Positions 17,655-25,906 of a stretch of DNA of 64,000 nt are shown piece after piece. Both the position numbers and the translations under genes were made by a program. The DNA comes from Aureimonas altamirensis. Lineage in GTDB: Bacteria; Pseudomonadota; Alphaproteobacteria; Rhizobiales; Rhizobiaceae. The notes beneath the pieces are model-generated. The model did no database searches. It was not told the DNA's origin and was given only the letters and a program-made list of their open reading frames with translations. Within the stretch, counting starts at the first letter, position 1. Every line of letters begins with the position of its first letter. The stretch spans positions 347,157-411,156 of the forward strand of contig NZ_BBWQ01000001.1 in NCBI RefSeq assembly GCF_001463885.1. The letters are read 5' to 3'.

Positions 17655-18222
17655 GGCCAATTGCCCGCGGCCGGTATGCGGTTTACCAACCGCTACCGGC
17701 AGGCGGACACGAAAAAGCCGCTGGGGATCTCACCCAACGGCTCCGGCGCTCTCTGCAGAGATGTGCAATCTCGATGACTCAACTCGCCAGTACATCCGTG
17801 GTCGGACGAAACATCGAAATCAGGAGCGCATCAACCTCTCGGGGACGCGCTGCACTGGCTCTATATGGACGTGCCATCCCGATAAGTCAACTGCCGCGCT
17901 CAAGAACCGTCAGAAGGGGCGTCGCACCTGCTTCAGCTCGGCGTGGCTGCCGGCTCCGCCTCGGCTTGACTTCGGTCTGGTGAAAGCCCAGGTCTATGGC
18001 ATGCCGACCACCGACCGCCACCTTCCGGACTTTTTCAGGGTATGCCCCATCGCGGGCGTCTGACCCCCGGCCAGGTCGCGTCGCGCCCCGGCCGCGGGGC
18101 GTCAATACATCCGGTTATCGCTGATACCGGCTCGTAACAGCGGCACGAACAATCCCGAATTTGAATGACAAGCGCCCCGCCGCTCATGCGCGCGCGTATG
18201 GCAGAGTTGAAAGGACACCCGG
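17655..18222. other. 568-base stretch without a convincing gene
   Basis: A hairpin AGCCG-CTGGG / CCCA-ACGGCT (17716-17742) probably ends the upstream gene but lacks a T-run. Open frames of 69-100 codons exist on the plus strand but have no ribosome site, odd composition and no recognisable motif. The last 40 bases carry the leader of the rnk-like gene (GAAAGGACA before its ATG). I see nothing else. Confidence 0.5.
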
Positions 18223-18651
18223 ATGGCTGAGGCAAAAAAGCAGAACCGCAAGCCGGCGATCACCGTGACGCGCACCGACAGCGAGCGGCTGTTGCGGCTG
18301 GCCGACTCTTTTGCCGAGCGCAATCCCGCCGTGGCCGAAGAACTGCTCGCGGAACTGGATCGCGCGAAGGTCGTGGAGGATGGCCGGCTTCCCGCGAAGG
18401 TCATTCGCATGGGTTCGTCCCTTCGGTTCACCAGCGACCTGGGCGAAGACAGGCACGTCACGCTTGTGTTTCCGGGCGAGGCGGACATCGCGGAGGGCAA
18501 GATCTCGATCCTGACGCCCATCGGTGTCGCGCTGATCGGCCTATCGGCCGGGCAGTCGATCAACTGGACGGCCCGCGACGGGCGCACCCATCGCCTGACG
18601 GTGGAGTCTGTCGAGGCGCCCGTATCGGAGCCGGCTTCGTCGGAAGCCTGA
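18223..18651 (+). CDS. rnk: Rnk-like nucleoside diphosphate kinase regulator (GreA/GreB C-terminal domain)
   Basis: Small RNA-polymerase-binding protein (142 aa) of the Rnk family. The N-terminal part (ITVTRTDSERLLRLADSFAE) is the short coiled coil and the C-terminal part (KVIRMGSSLRFTSDLGEDRH to the SINWTARDG region) is the GreA/B C-terminal FKBP-like domain that docks in the polymerase secondary channel. The coiled coil is too short for transcript cleavage, as usual for Rnk. GAAAGG sits before the ATG. It is a single gene. Confidence 0.85.
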   Translation: MAEAKKQNRKPAITVTRTDSERLLRLADSFAERNPAVAEELLAELDRAKVVEDGRLPAKVIRMGSSLRFTSDLGEDRHVTLVFPGEADIAEGKISILTPIGVALIGLSAGQSINWTARDGRTHRLTVESVEAPVSEPASSEA

Positions 18652-18682
18652 TCCCCGGATTGGGGGAAGGGTGTCGCTACGT

Positions 18683-18711
18683 ATAAGGATATCTTTATAT
18701 CCTGCTTGACT
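18683..18711 (+). promoter_or_regulatory. Near-palindromic operator and promoter upstream of the riboswitch
   Basis: ATAAGGATATCTTTAT (18683-18698) is a palindrome with one mismatched pair, and AGGATAT-CTTT-ATATCCT (18686-18703) is a perfect inverted repeat over the same bases. TTGACT (18706-18711) follows as a -35. The palindrome is reminiscent of sites of ArsR-type SahR regulators of methionine genes; that link is my inference. Confidence 0.5.
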
Positions 18712-18742
18712 CTCCCAGTCAGATGCCACAGATTGTCCACGC

Positions 18743-18932
18743 TTAAGGTTCTCCGGTCGTCGCCTGCGACGCGCCGGAGCTAAGAGGGAAGTCGGTGATC
18801 CGCTCCTCGCGGAAATTCCGGCGCTGCCCCCGCAACTGTAAGTGGTGAGCTTGCGTCCAGCATGTCACTGGGTTCTGCCTGGGAAGACGGACGTAGGCGG
18901 TGAGCCACAAGCCAGGAGACCTGCCTTCAGCG
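18743..18932 (+). ncRNA. Cobalamin riboswitch (B12 element)
   Basis: Leader RNA that binds adenosyl- or methylcobalamin and lowers downstream expression when B12 is present. Core elements are visible in order: the G-rich P3-P4 region (GAGGGAAGTCGGTG), the strongly conserved GCTGCCCCCGCAACTGTAAG near 18823-18842, CACTGGG-like P6 bases, GGGAAGACGG, and the B12 box AGCCAGGAGACCTGCC near 18910-18925. About 110 bases lie between its end and the mesX ATG. A hairpin with arms GCCCC (19021-19025) and GGGGC (19036-19040) covers the G-rich stretch just before that ATG and could act as the translation-control stem. Confidence 0.9.
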
Positions 18933-19045
18933 AAATAACGTCCATGGGCGGGGTGTCCCAGTGTGCCGTAGCGGATGTCGCGTCGTCGCGGCCCATCATG
19001 CTATGCGTCTGCTGACCCATGCCCCCAGATCGATCGGGGCACAGC

Positions 19046-20029
19046 ATGTCTCAGAAATTCGACTTCACCATCCGGAGCGTCCCTTTCGACGAGGATTACG
19101 TCCCCGCGGAAAACACGCGCATCACCACCAATTTCGCCAATCTGGCCAGAGGTGAAAGCCGCCGCGACAATCTGCGCAAAGCCCTGCGGATGATCGACAA
19201 CCGGTTCAATGCCCTGGCCCAGTGGGACAACCCCACGGGCGATCGGTACTCGGTCGAACTGGAGATCGTCACCGTCGAGTTGACCCTCGGCAAGCCGGGC
19301 GCGGGCGATGCTTTCCCGCTGATCGAGGTGCTTAAGACGACCATCGTCGATCGTCATGCCGGCCGGCGCATCGATGGGATCGTGGGCAACAACTTCTCCT
19401 CCTATCTGAGGGATTTCGATTTCAGCGTCGTCCTGCCCGAGCATAATAACGGCCGGTCGGACTTCAGCATTCCGGCAGATTTCGGCAACCTGCATGGACA
19501 TCTGTTCACGAGCCTTCTGCGTTCCGAGACGTACCGCGCGCAGTTCCGCAGGCCGCCGGTCATCTGCATCAGCGCGTCCACCAGCCGAACATACCATCGA
19601 ACCGACAACCGCCATCCCGTCATGGGGGTCGAGTATCAGCAGGATGAAGGCTCGCTGACGGATCTCTACTTCGGCAAGATGGGCATGGAGGTTCGCTACT
19701 TCATGCCGGCGGGAAGCGTCGCGCCGCTGGCCTTCTATTTCACCGGCGATCTGCTGGCCGACTACTCCAATCTGGAGTTGATCGGGACAATCAGCACGAT
19801 GGAGACATTCCAGCGGATCTACCGGCCCGAAATCTACAACGCCAATGCCGCCGCCGGGGCAATCTATCGGCCCAGCCTGAACCACCACGACTATTCCCTG
19901 ACCCGTATCGTCTACGACCGGGAAGAGCGCAGCCGCCTGGCCCTGGAGCAGGGCAAATTCATCGAAGACACCCTCATCAAACGGCACCGGACCGCTCTTG
20001 AAGCATGGTCCCTCAGCAACGCGGCCTGA
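19046..20029 (+). CDS. mesX: MesX (DUF1852), partner of the MesD methionine synthase
   Basis: Protein of 327 aa of DUF1852, no signal or membrane segment. This family is found beside MesD-type methionine synthases and is required for them in aerobic bacteria, with the methyl source not being methyl-folate. Characteristic pieces are the N-terminal FDFTIRSVPFDEDYVPAENT, PVMGVEYQQDEGSLTDLYFG and the MGMEVRYFMPAGSV stretch. I start at MSQKFDF; the GGGGC before it lies in a hairpin that could hide the ribosome site. The gene follows a cobalamin riboswitch and overlaps mesD by TGATG, so both are made when B12 is scarce. Chemical role of MesX itself is not established. Confidence 0.88.
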   Translation: MSQKFDFTIRSVPFDEDYVPAENTRITTNFANLARGESRRDNLRKALRMIDNRFNALAQWDNPTGDRYSVELEIVTVELTLGKPGAGDAFPLIEVLKTTIVDRHAGRRIDGIVGNNFSSYLRDFDFSVVLPEHNNGRSDFSIPADFGNLHGHLFTSLLRSETYRAQFRRPPVICISASTSRTYHRTDNRHPVMGVEYQQDEGSLTDLYFGKMGMEVRYFMPAGSVAPLAFYFTGDLLADYSNLELIGTISTMETFQRIYRPEIYNANAAAGAIYRPSLNHHDYSLTRIVYDREERSRLALEQGKFIEDTLIKRHRTALEAWSLSNAA

Positions 20030-21084
20030 TGGCGCGAGATCGAAAGTCCTTCACTGTGAACAAGCTTCTACCCACATCCACCGCCGGCAGCCTTCCCAAG
20101 CCATCCTGGCTCGCACAACCTGAGAAACTCTGGTCGCCCTGGAAGTTGCAGGATCAGGAACTGGCGGAAGGGAAGCAGGACGCCTTGCGCCTGGCACTGG
20201 CGGATCAGCAGCAGGCCGGCATCGACATCGTCAGCGATGGCGAGCAGACGCGTCAGCACTTCGTTACGACGTTCATAGAGCACCTCGACGGTGTCGACTT
20301 CCAGAAGCGCGAGACCGTCAGAATCCGCGACCGGTATGATGCGAGCGTGCCGACCGTGGTCGATGCCGTATCGCGCCCCAAATCCGTGTTCGTCGAAGAC
20401 GCCCGGTTTCTCCGCCAACAGACCACACAGCCGATCAAATGGGCCCTGCCTGGGCCGATGACCATGATCGATACGCTGTATGATGCGCACTACAAGAGCC
20501 GCGAAAAGCTGGCCTGGGAGTTTGCGAAGATCCTCAACGATGAGGCGAGGGAGCTTCAGGCCGCGGGCGTCGATATCATCCAGTTCGACGAGCCTGCATT
20601 CAACGTCTTCTTCGACGAGGTCAACGATTGGGGCATTGCGGCTCTGGAGCGGGCGGCCGAGGGCCTGACCTGCGAGACGGCCGTGCACATCTGCTATGGC
20701 TACGGGATCAAGGCCAATACCGATTGGAAGAAGACCTTGGGCTCCGAGTGGCGGCAATATGAGGAGTCGTTCCCCAAACTGCAGACATCCAGCATCAATC
20801 TGATCTCGCTCGAGTGCAACAACTCGCACGTACCGATCGATCTCATCGAAATGCTGCGCGGAAAGAAGGTTATGGTGGGCGCCATCGACGTGGCTTCCGA
20901 GGTGGTGGAGACGCCGGAGGACGTCGCCGACACCCTTCGCAAGGCCCTTCAATTCGTCGATGCCGACAAACTCTATCCTTGTACCAATTGCGGCATGGCG
21001 CCTCTGCCTCGGCGGACAGCCGCCGGCAAGCTTCGGGCGCTGAGCGCGGGCGCGGAGATCATCCGGAAGGAACTGTCGGCGTAA
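20029..21084 (+). CDS. mesD: MesD, core-MetE-type methionine synthase lacking the folate domain
   Basis: Cytosolic zinc-dependent methyltransferase (351 aa) making methionine from homocysteine. It corresponds only to the catalytic half of cobalamin-independent MetE; the N-terminal half that binds methyl-tetrahydrofolate polyglutamate is absent. Zinc ligands fit H220-x-C222 (AVHICYGYG) and C318/C321 (YPCTNCGMAPLP). The ATG overlapping the mesX stop (TGATG) gives MARDRKSF; another start 24 bases upstream is less likely. Coupled to mesX and under the B12 riboswitch, it provides a B12-free route to methionine. A B12-dependent MetH elsewhere in the genome is implied by the control but not seen here. 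Confidence 0.88.
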   Translation: MARDRKSFTVNKLLPTSTAGSLPKPSWLAQPEKLWSPWKLQDQELAEGKQDALRLALADQQQAGIDIVSDGEQTRQHFVTTFIEHLDGVDFQKRETVRIRDRYDASVPTVVDAVSRPKSVFVEDARFLRQQTTQPIKWALPGPMTMIDTLYDAHYKSREKLAWEFAKILNDEARELQAAGVDIIQFDEPAFNVFFDEVNDWGIAALERAAEGLTCETAVHICYGYGIKANTDWKKTLGSEWRQYEESFPKLQTSSINLISLECNNSHVPIDLIEMLRGKKVMVGAIDVASEVVETPEDVADTLRKALQFVDADKLYPCTNCGMAPLPRRTAAGKLRALSAGAEIIRKELSA

Positions 21085-21209
21085 AATCTTCCGGGCCGTT
21101 CACCGGGCCACACGAAAACCTCGGCCGAATTATCGACAGGGCAGTGGATACAGCCTTGTGAGCGCGTTGACGATCAAGGACCGTGCCCGCGTGAAAGGCT
21201 CCCAGCGTC

Positions 21210-21252
21210 GTGTCGTGGAGGTCGATACCGTCGTTCACCTCCTCCACGACAC
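21210..21252. repeat. Perfect 12-base inverted repeat
   Basis: GTGTCGTGGAGG (21210-21221) and CCTCCACGACAC (21241-21252) are exact complements around a 19-base loop, about 125 bases after the mesD stop. There is no T-run, so a simple terminator is uncertain; it may be a relic of a mobile element or a structured 3' end. Confidence 0.7.
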
Positions 21253-21372
21253 CCATGGCCCGGTCATTGCTCATCTCGGTATCGCCGCAGATCAGAGAGA
21301 CCGCCAGCCCGCCGGGTTGAGCGACACCGGCGCGCCGATTTCGTGCCGGCGCGAATTTCTCCTGCGCGGCGC

Positions 21373-21621
21373 TTACTGGCCGGCGGCGTAATCGATTCCG
21401 GCCTGCGTCTCGGCGATCGCCTGCTCGACGAGTTCTATCGCCCGCTCACGGTGCCCGCCCTTGTTGGGCTCTGCGGCCCGCAGCGAGTCCAGCGCCGAGC
21501 GCAGCTCGGACATTGCGGCATCCATCTCCGGCTGGTTGGCCCAGGCGGTCGTTGCGATATGGCCAATCGATCCAAGACCCAATCCGAGAACTGCTGCGAG
21601 CGTAAGCATACGTATGGACAT
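21373..21621 (-). CDS. Small exported helical protein, 82 aa, unknown
   Basis: A signal peptide (MSIRMLTLAAVLGLGLGSIG, cleavage near AWA-NQ) is followed by about 50 residues of amphipathic helix: MDAAMSELRSALDSLRAAE and RAIELVEQAIAETQAGIDYA, which read as two helical hairpin arms joined by PNKGGH. Proteins of this shape are common small periplasmic proteins in Alphaproteobacteria with no assigned function. It is transcribed away from the TonB receptor. A longer frame on the same strand starting near 21751 overlaps it in another phase and is less credible. Confidence 0.65.
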   Translation of the reverse strand: MSIRMLTLAAVLGLGLGSIGHIATTAWANQPEMDAAMSELRSALDSLRAAEPNKGGHRERAIELVEQAIAETQAGIDYAAGQ

Positions 21622-21829
21622 GTTGAAGACCTTCGACGAGTTGCGACACGCAATACAGGGTTAGATTCACGTCGCCGTCAATCCAGTTGTCGCCGCACTT
21701 GGCTTGGTCGGCATCAACCGCCAGTGGTTGGGCGAGGAGCGTCAGAGCCATCGTATGAGCGGTCGTTGCAAAGTCATGCGGACGGTGCCTTCCGGCTTAT
21801 GGCAACTCAAGAGAAGCAAGAATAAGAAC

Positions 21830-21932
21830 CATTCTTAGAATGAGTATTAAGTACATAGTGTTTGAATTGCATCTGCCATTGGATTAATCACTAAATATGC
21901 CGATTCTTATATTTAGAATCGAAACATTCTAA
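21830..21932 (+). promoter_or_regulatory. AT-rich operator region of the haem receptor gene
   Basis: Within a markedly AT-rich leader lie two palindromes: CATTCT-T-AGAATG (21830-21842) and TTAGAAT-CGAAAC-ATTCTAA (21913-21932). The TTAGAA/TTCTAA half sites recall Irr/ICE-type iron-response boxes of Rhizobiales. The spacing is not the classic one, so the regulator (Irr, HmuP or other) is inferred. The receptor ATG is 38 bases after the second palindrome. Confidence 0.5.
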
Positions 21933-21969
21933 TCTATTTCCGTTCTAATCTTGTTAGGCAGATCGAGCC

Positions 21970-24162
21970 ATGTCTTTAAGGCGCTCTTGTCACCATCTCG
22001 CGGCGGGCACCGCTCTCATTGTGCTGTTCTCAGGCAGCGCAGGCGCACAGGAACTGTCCGAGCAGTCCCCCGTGGCCCTGGGCACCGTGATCATCCAGGG
22101 CGCGACGGATGCATCGTCTCCCGCCGGCACAGCGACGACAACGACGACAACGCGCGCAGAGATTGAGCGCCGCCAGATCGACTCCATCGAAGATCTGGGC
22201 CGGCGGCAGGAGGCGGGCGTAACCTTCAATCGCAGCTCCAGAACGATCAATATTCGCGGCCTCGAAGGTCCGCGCGTTCTCACGACCATCGACGGAATCC
22301 GGGTGCCCTACCTTGCCGACGCGACACGCGGGGCCAGCGGCGGCGCGGACAGTTTCGACTTCAATGCCTTGTCGGCCGCCGATCTGACGCGTGGAGCCGA
22401 TCCGATGCTCGGGTCAGGAGCCTTGGGTGGTGTGCTTGCGCTGCGGACACTGGAGCCCGGCGACCTTCTGGGAGGGCGCCCGGTCGGCGCTTTCATCAAG
22501 AGCGGCTACGATTCCGCCGACGAAAGCTGGTTCACCACCGGCGCGGCGGCGGCCCGCGCCGGGGCAACCTCGGTGTTGCTGCAGGGTGGTTACCGCAAAG
22601 GGCATGAAACCGAAACACGCGGCGACAATGATGGCATCGGGACAATCCGCACGGAAGCAAACCCCGAAGATTACGATCAGTACAACCTGCTCGGTAAGGT
22701 CTATCACGACATCGAAGGCGGCCATCGTATCGGGTTGGTTGGAGAGTTGTTCAAGCGCTCGGAAGATGTCGACGTCCAGACGCAGAGCGCCAGGGGCAAT
22801 TTCCGCGCGGGCAGCTATTTCACCGGTGAGGAGGTCAAGCGCGAGCGCATCGGGCTGACCTATGATTACGAGGCGCCGGAGCGTGGCGCCGGCTTGATCG
22901 ACGAGGCGTCCGCCCGGCTCTACTGGCAGTCCCTGGAGCGGTTATCGACGACCGATGCTTACCGCTTCACCTCGGTGATCGGGCCTTATGGACGCGCCGC
23001 CGACATTCAGGAAGAGACGTTCGGCTTCAATGGTCATGCGGCGCGCGACTGGAACTGGGGCCAGTCGGACAACCGTCTGATCTTCGGCACCGAATTGCGA
23101 ACGTCGCAGACCACGCAATACTCGGCCGGTTACGACAATTGCGATCGGCCGCGCGGCTTCGGCGATATCATGGCCTGCAACTTCCTGCATACCAACCAGG
23201 CCGATACGCCAAAGGTGGACGGCAGCTCGGTCGGTTTCTTCGTCGAGAACGAGGTTGGCTTGTATGATGGCCGGCTCCGCGTGACGCCCGGCCTTCGCTT
23301 CGACTGGTATGAGGAAAAGCCGAAGCTGACCCCGGAATATGAAAGCAACGCGGATTTCGACGGAACCCTGCCGCCGTCCTCTTCGGATTCGGCCTGGTCT
23401 CCGAAGGTGCTGGTCGAGTACGATCTTCTGCCGGAGCTGACAGCCTATGGCCAGTGGACGCAGGGCTTTCGCGCCCCGACGGTTGGCGAGCTGTATTCGC
23501 GTTTCGGTGCTCCAGGAACGTATCTGCGCGCAGGAAACCCCTATCTCGATCCCGAAACGAGCAACGGCTTCGATATCGGCCTGAAGCTGGAGCGCGAGAC
23601 CTTCGGCGCGTTCATCAACCTGTTCCATACCGACTATAAGAACTTCATAGACACGGTCCAACTCGCGCCTCCCGGCGGAGAGTATCCGCTGGGTGGCATT
23701 TCCTCCTATTACAACATTCCGGATGCGCGCATTTCAGGTGTGGAGCTGGGTGGCCATGTCGACTTCGCGGATTATTGGACTGCGCGGGCACACATTGCCT
23801 ACACCGAGGGACGCAACCGCACCGACGATACGTGGCTGAATTCGGTTTCCCCGCTGACCGCCATTCTGGGTCTTGCCTATAATCGGGAGCATTGGGGCGC
23901 CGAAATCTCGTCCAAGCTTGCATCCCGTCGTGACCGTGTCGACGGCACCGGGTTTGTGGCGCCGGGCTACGGTATTGCGGATATCACGGCGTGGTACGAG
24001 CCTAAGCAACTGCCTGGGCTGAAGGTGGCGGGCGGTGTCTTCAATCTGTTCGATAGGGAGTATTACGACGCCGTCAGCGTGCCCTTGGCCCGGACCCAAC
24101 CGGACGCCTACTATTCGGAGCCGGGGCGCTCGTTCAAGGTGAACGTCTCCTACAAGTTCTAG
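21970..24162 (+). CDS. TonB-dependent haem/haemoglobin-type outer-membrane receptor
   Basis: Outer-membrane beta-barrel receptor of 730 aa. A signal peptide (cleavage near SAGAQE) is followed by the plug domain with IDSIEDLGRRQEAGVTFN and INIRGLEGPRVLTTIDGIRVPY, then a 22-strand barrel ending in the usual aromatic residue (NVSYKF). Near residue 500 the sequence QGFRAPTVGELYSRF followed by NPYL corresponds to the FRAP-NPNL box typical of haem receptors. A Cys pair (YDNCDRPRGFGDIMACNF) is present in one loop. It is monocistronic here; no hmu transport genes are next to it. The AT-rich leader with palindromes suggests iron control. Another siderophore-type ligand cannot be excluded. Confidence 0.87.
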   Translation: MSLRRSCHHLAAGTALIVLFSGSAGAQELSEQSPVALGTVIIQGATDASSPAGTATTTTTTRAEIERRQIDSIEDLGRRQEAGVTFNRSSRTINIRGLEGPRVLTTIDGIRVPYLADATRGASGGADSFDFNALSAADLTRGADPMLGSGALGGVLALRTLEPGDLLGGRPVGAFIKSGYDSADESWFTTGAAAARAGATSVLLQGGYRKGHETETRGDNDGIGTIRTEANPEDYDQYNLLGKVYHDIEGGHRIGLVGELFKRSEDVDVQTQSARGNFRAGSYFTGEEVKRERIGLTYDYEAPERGAGLIDEASARLYWQSLERLSTTDAYRFTSVIGPYGRAADIQEETFGFNGHAARDWNWGQSDNRLIFGTELRTSQTTQYSAGYDNCDRPRGFGDIMACNFLHTNQADTPKVDGSSVGFFVENEVGLYDGRLRVTPGLRFDWYEEKPKLTPEYESNADFDGTLPPSSSDSAWSPKVLVEYDLLPELTAYGQWTQGFRAPTVGELYSRFGAPGTYLRAGNPYLDPETSNGFDIGLKLERETFGAFINLFHTDYKNFIDTVQLAPPGGEYPLGGISSYYNIPDARISGVELGGHVDFADYWTARAHIAYTEGRNRTDDTWLNSVSPLTAILGLAYNREHWGAEISSKLASRRDRVDGTGFVAPGYGIADITAWYEPKQLPGLKVAGGVFNLFDREYYDAVSVPLARTQPDAYYSEPGRSFKVNVSYKF

Positions 24163-24208
24163 GCGGCTCCCGACACAATCCCGCTTCTTCCTCAGACGCT
24201 ATAACGAA

Positions 24209-24244
24209 AGATCGCATGCAGCCTGTTACGGCGGCATGCGATCT
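24209..24244. terminator. Convergent terminator hairpin
   Basis: AGATCGCATGC (24209-24219) pairs perfectly with GCATGCGATCT (24234-24244) over a 14-base loop, between the receptor gene and the convergent flavin-fold gene. T-tracts are weak (CTTTCG on the minus side), so it is an imperfect terminator. Confidence 0.65.
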
Positions 24245-24278
24245 CAAATACCGGCGCTGCGTGAAGATCAGTTGCGCC

Positions 24279-24713
24279 TTACACGCTGACTGTTCCTTCG
24301 TCCTCGCCGTCCCAATAGCGGATCTTTCGGGCATGCACCTTGATCAGGATCATGCCGGGTGTGTCGGTTCCTTCCGGAAACCAGCGGTCCAGCTCTTTGT
24401 GATAATGCGCGTCGAAGGCAGCCTTATCCCGTACGAGTTCCGCCTTACCCTCGGCGGATAGAAACACGCCGGGCGCGCCAAGCAACCGCTTCGCTCCGGC
24501 GAATGTCAGGGTGACGTTGTCATCGGCCTCGATCTGCCGGATTTTGGCCGACTGCTCATAGGCGAAGAACCACGAGTCCCCGTCATATTCGACGTCGCCA
24601 TTGTTGCTCATCGGCCGGCTTGTGACCGACGATCCTGCCTCTTGCGTAGCAAGCATGCAGAAATCGATGTCAGCCATTTTTTCTGCGATGTCGCTCAGTG
24701 TCCAAGTTGCCAT
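24279..24713 (-). CDS. Pyridoxamine-5'-phosphate-oxidase-fold protein (general stress protein 26 type)
   Basis: Split-barrel flavin-binding protein (144 aa), cytosolic. Typical pieces are the N-terminal FCMLATQEAGSSVTSRPMS, which forms the flavin-contact strand, the WFFAYEQSAKIRQIEADDNV helix and the C-terminal KVHARKIRYWDGE. The ATG at 24713 has GGAGG 5-6 bases upstream. Members bind FMN, FAD or possibly haem and are often stress-induced; no enzymatic reaction is assigned. It sits beside the haem-type receptor, which is worth noting, but it lacks the features of HugZ haem oxygenases. Confidence 0.82.
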   Translation of the reverse strand: MATWTLSDIAEKMADIDFCMLATQEAGSSVTSRPMSNNGDVEYDGDSWFFAYEQSAKIRQIEADDNVTLTFAGAKRLLGAPGVFLSAEGKAELVRDKAAFDAHYHKELDRWFPEGTDTPGMILIKVHARKIRYWDGEDEGTVSV

Positions 24714-24804
24714 CGTATCCTCCACTTCGATTGCAGTTCGAACGTGCAGAATCGGACAGCGTTCCGCATGCCGAGCGCTGATCGGGAGGGGATGGCGCCG
24801 TTTG

Positions 24805-25146
24805 TCAGCTCCTGGGTGCTTCCGACCGGGTCAGGGAGCTTTCCAGGCCAAGGAAGAAGTTGATCAGAAACGCGACAACGAACGACAGCACCTGACTGAC
24901 AACCAGTACGATTGCCGCCTGACGGAAGTTCATACCGAGGGCGATGGCTACGAGCAGCGTGACGACCACCTGGGCTGCACCGATGACGATGATCGATTGC
25001 CCCATGAGCTGCAGGCCCAGGCCGACGATCATGGAGGCGGCAACGGCGAGCAGTCCGTGCGTGACATTGGCCTTTGCCAGCTTGGCGCCCCACGCGCCAC
25101 CCGCAAGGGCGACGAGCGCATAGATGATCGTGCCAAGAGAAATCAT
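24805..25146 (-). CDS. Small inner-membrane protein, unknown
   Basis: Protein of 113 aa with three or four hydrophobic helices: ISLGTIIYALVALAGGAWGA, LLAVAASMIVGLGLQLMG, VIGAAQVVVTLLVAIALG and IVLVVSQVLSFVVAFLINFF. No charged motifs or cysteines suggest chemistry. The gene lies upstream of the flavin-fold gene on the same strand, 91 bases apart, so they may be co-transcribed. I do not recognise the family. Confidence 0.7.
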   Translation of the reverse strand: MISLGTIIYALVALAGGAWGAKLAKANVTHGLLAVAASMIVGLGLQLMGQSIIVIGAAQVVVTLLVAIALGMNFRQAAIVLVVSQVLSFVVAFLINFFLGLESSLTRSEAPRS

Positions 25147-25306
25147 GTCGAGCCCTCACCGTGACGCATGGAAACCAAGCAACGGTACGCCGGTACTCTT
25201 AACCAACGGTTAGACGCTCACCGTGAGCGGGCTCCTCCAGAGGCAAATAAACTTGGTGTTCCCGTGGCGGCGATGTAGCTTCGGTCCACTGGATTTGGGG
25301 GCCCTC

Positions 25307-25798
25307 ATGATCGCATCCGGCATTCAGCTTCTTCTAGAAAATATCCCGCTTGTCATGCTTGTCGCGGCGCTGCTGATCGCCAGCCTGCGATCCACGCCGA
25401 CACATGCGCCAACGCGGTATCTAGGCTGGTTGCTGCTGCTGTCTGTCGGCGTCGAGTCGGCATGGGGCGGGGTCTTCCATGTCTTCTTCCCGCACATCGC
25501 TTCGGCTCAGATCGGCTGGCAGCCGAGCCCGTTCGAGTTCGAGATCGGCATATCCGACATCGCCTTGGGCATAACGGCGATCATTTCGTTCTGGAGATCG
25601 CTGTCGTTCAAGAGCGCGGTTGTCGTTATGGCAACGTTGTCTTATGCGGGCGTACTCATCGGCCACGTTCAGCAAGCGATGTCCGGCAACTTCTCGCCCG
25701 ACAATTTCGGCATCCTGCAGATCATCACGCTGCTGCACGTGATCCTTTTGCCAACGCTTCTGTATCTTGCATGGCGCGATCACGAGCATCGCCTGTAG
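25307..25798 (+). CDS. DUF6790-type integral membrane protein
   Basis: Inner-membrane protein of 163 aa with four or five helices. The sequence GWQPSPFEFEIGISDIALGITAI in the middle is the family's conserved signature, and FSPDNFGILQIITLLHVILLP lies in the last helices. The ATG at 25307 gives a protein beginning MIASGIQLLLENIPLVMLV; an earlier start would add a charged lead with no homology. Function unknown. It is divergent from the preceding membrane-protein gene and stands alone. Confidence 0.7.
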   Translation: MIASGIQLLLENIPLVMLVAALLIASLRSTPTHAPTRYLGWLLLLSVGVESAWGGVFHVFFPHIASAQIGWQPSPFEFEIGISDIALGITAIISFWRSLSFKSAVVVMATLSYAGVLIGHVQQAMSGNFSPDNFGILQIITLLHVILLPTLLYLAWRDHEHRL

Positions 25799-25906
25799 CG
25801 ATCAACCGTGTTTCAAGTCGTGCTTAGGTCTCAAGCTGCTGCGCGACCCGTGACATAACGGTCTTGGCCTTCCCCTTACGGTTAGTCCAATGGCACGCTC
25901 GGACGC

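Noticed and set aside
17761..18063. 100-codon plus-strand frame before the rnk-like gene, and a 69-codon one inside it
   Set aside because: No ribosome site, unusual composition and no recognisable motif; treated as non-coding.
18944..19017. Tiny frame after the riboswitch ending in CVC, a possible leader peptide
   Set aside because: No ribosome site and no evidence of attenuation; the hairpin before mesX explains control more simply.
21446..21751. 101-codon minus-strand frame starting MALTLLAQPLAVDADQAKCG, which looks partly like a signal peptide
   Set aside because: It overlaps the better-supported 82-aa exported protein in another phase and degenerates into shadow sequence.
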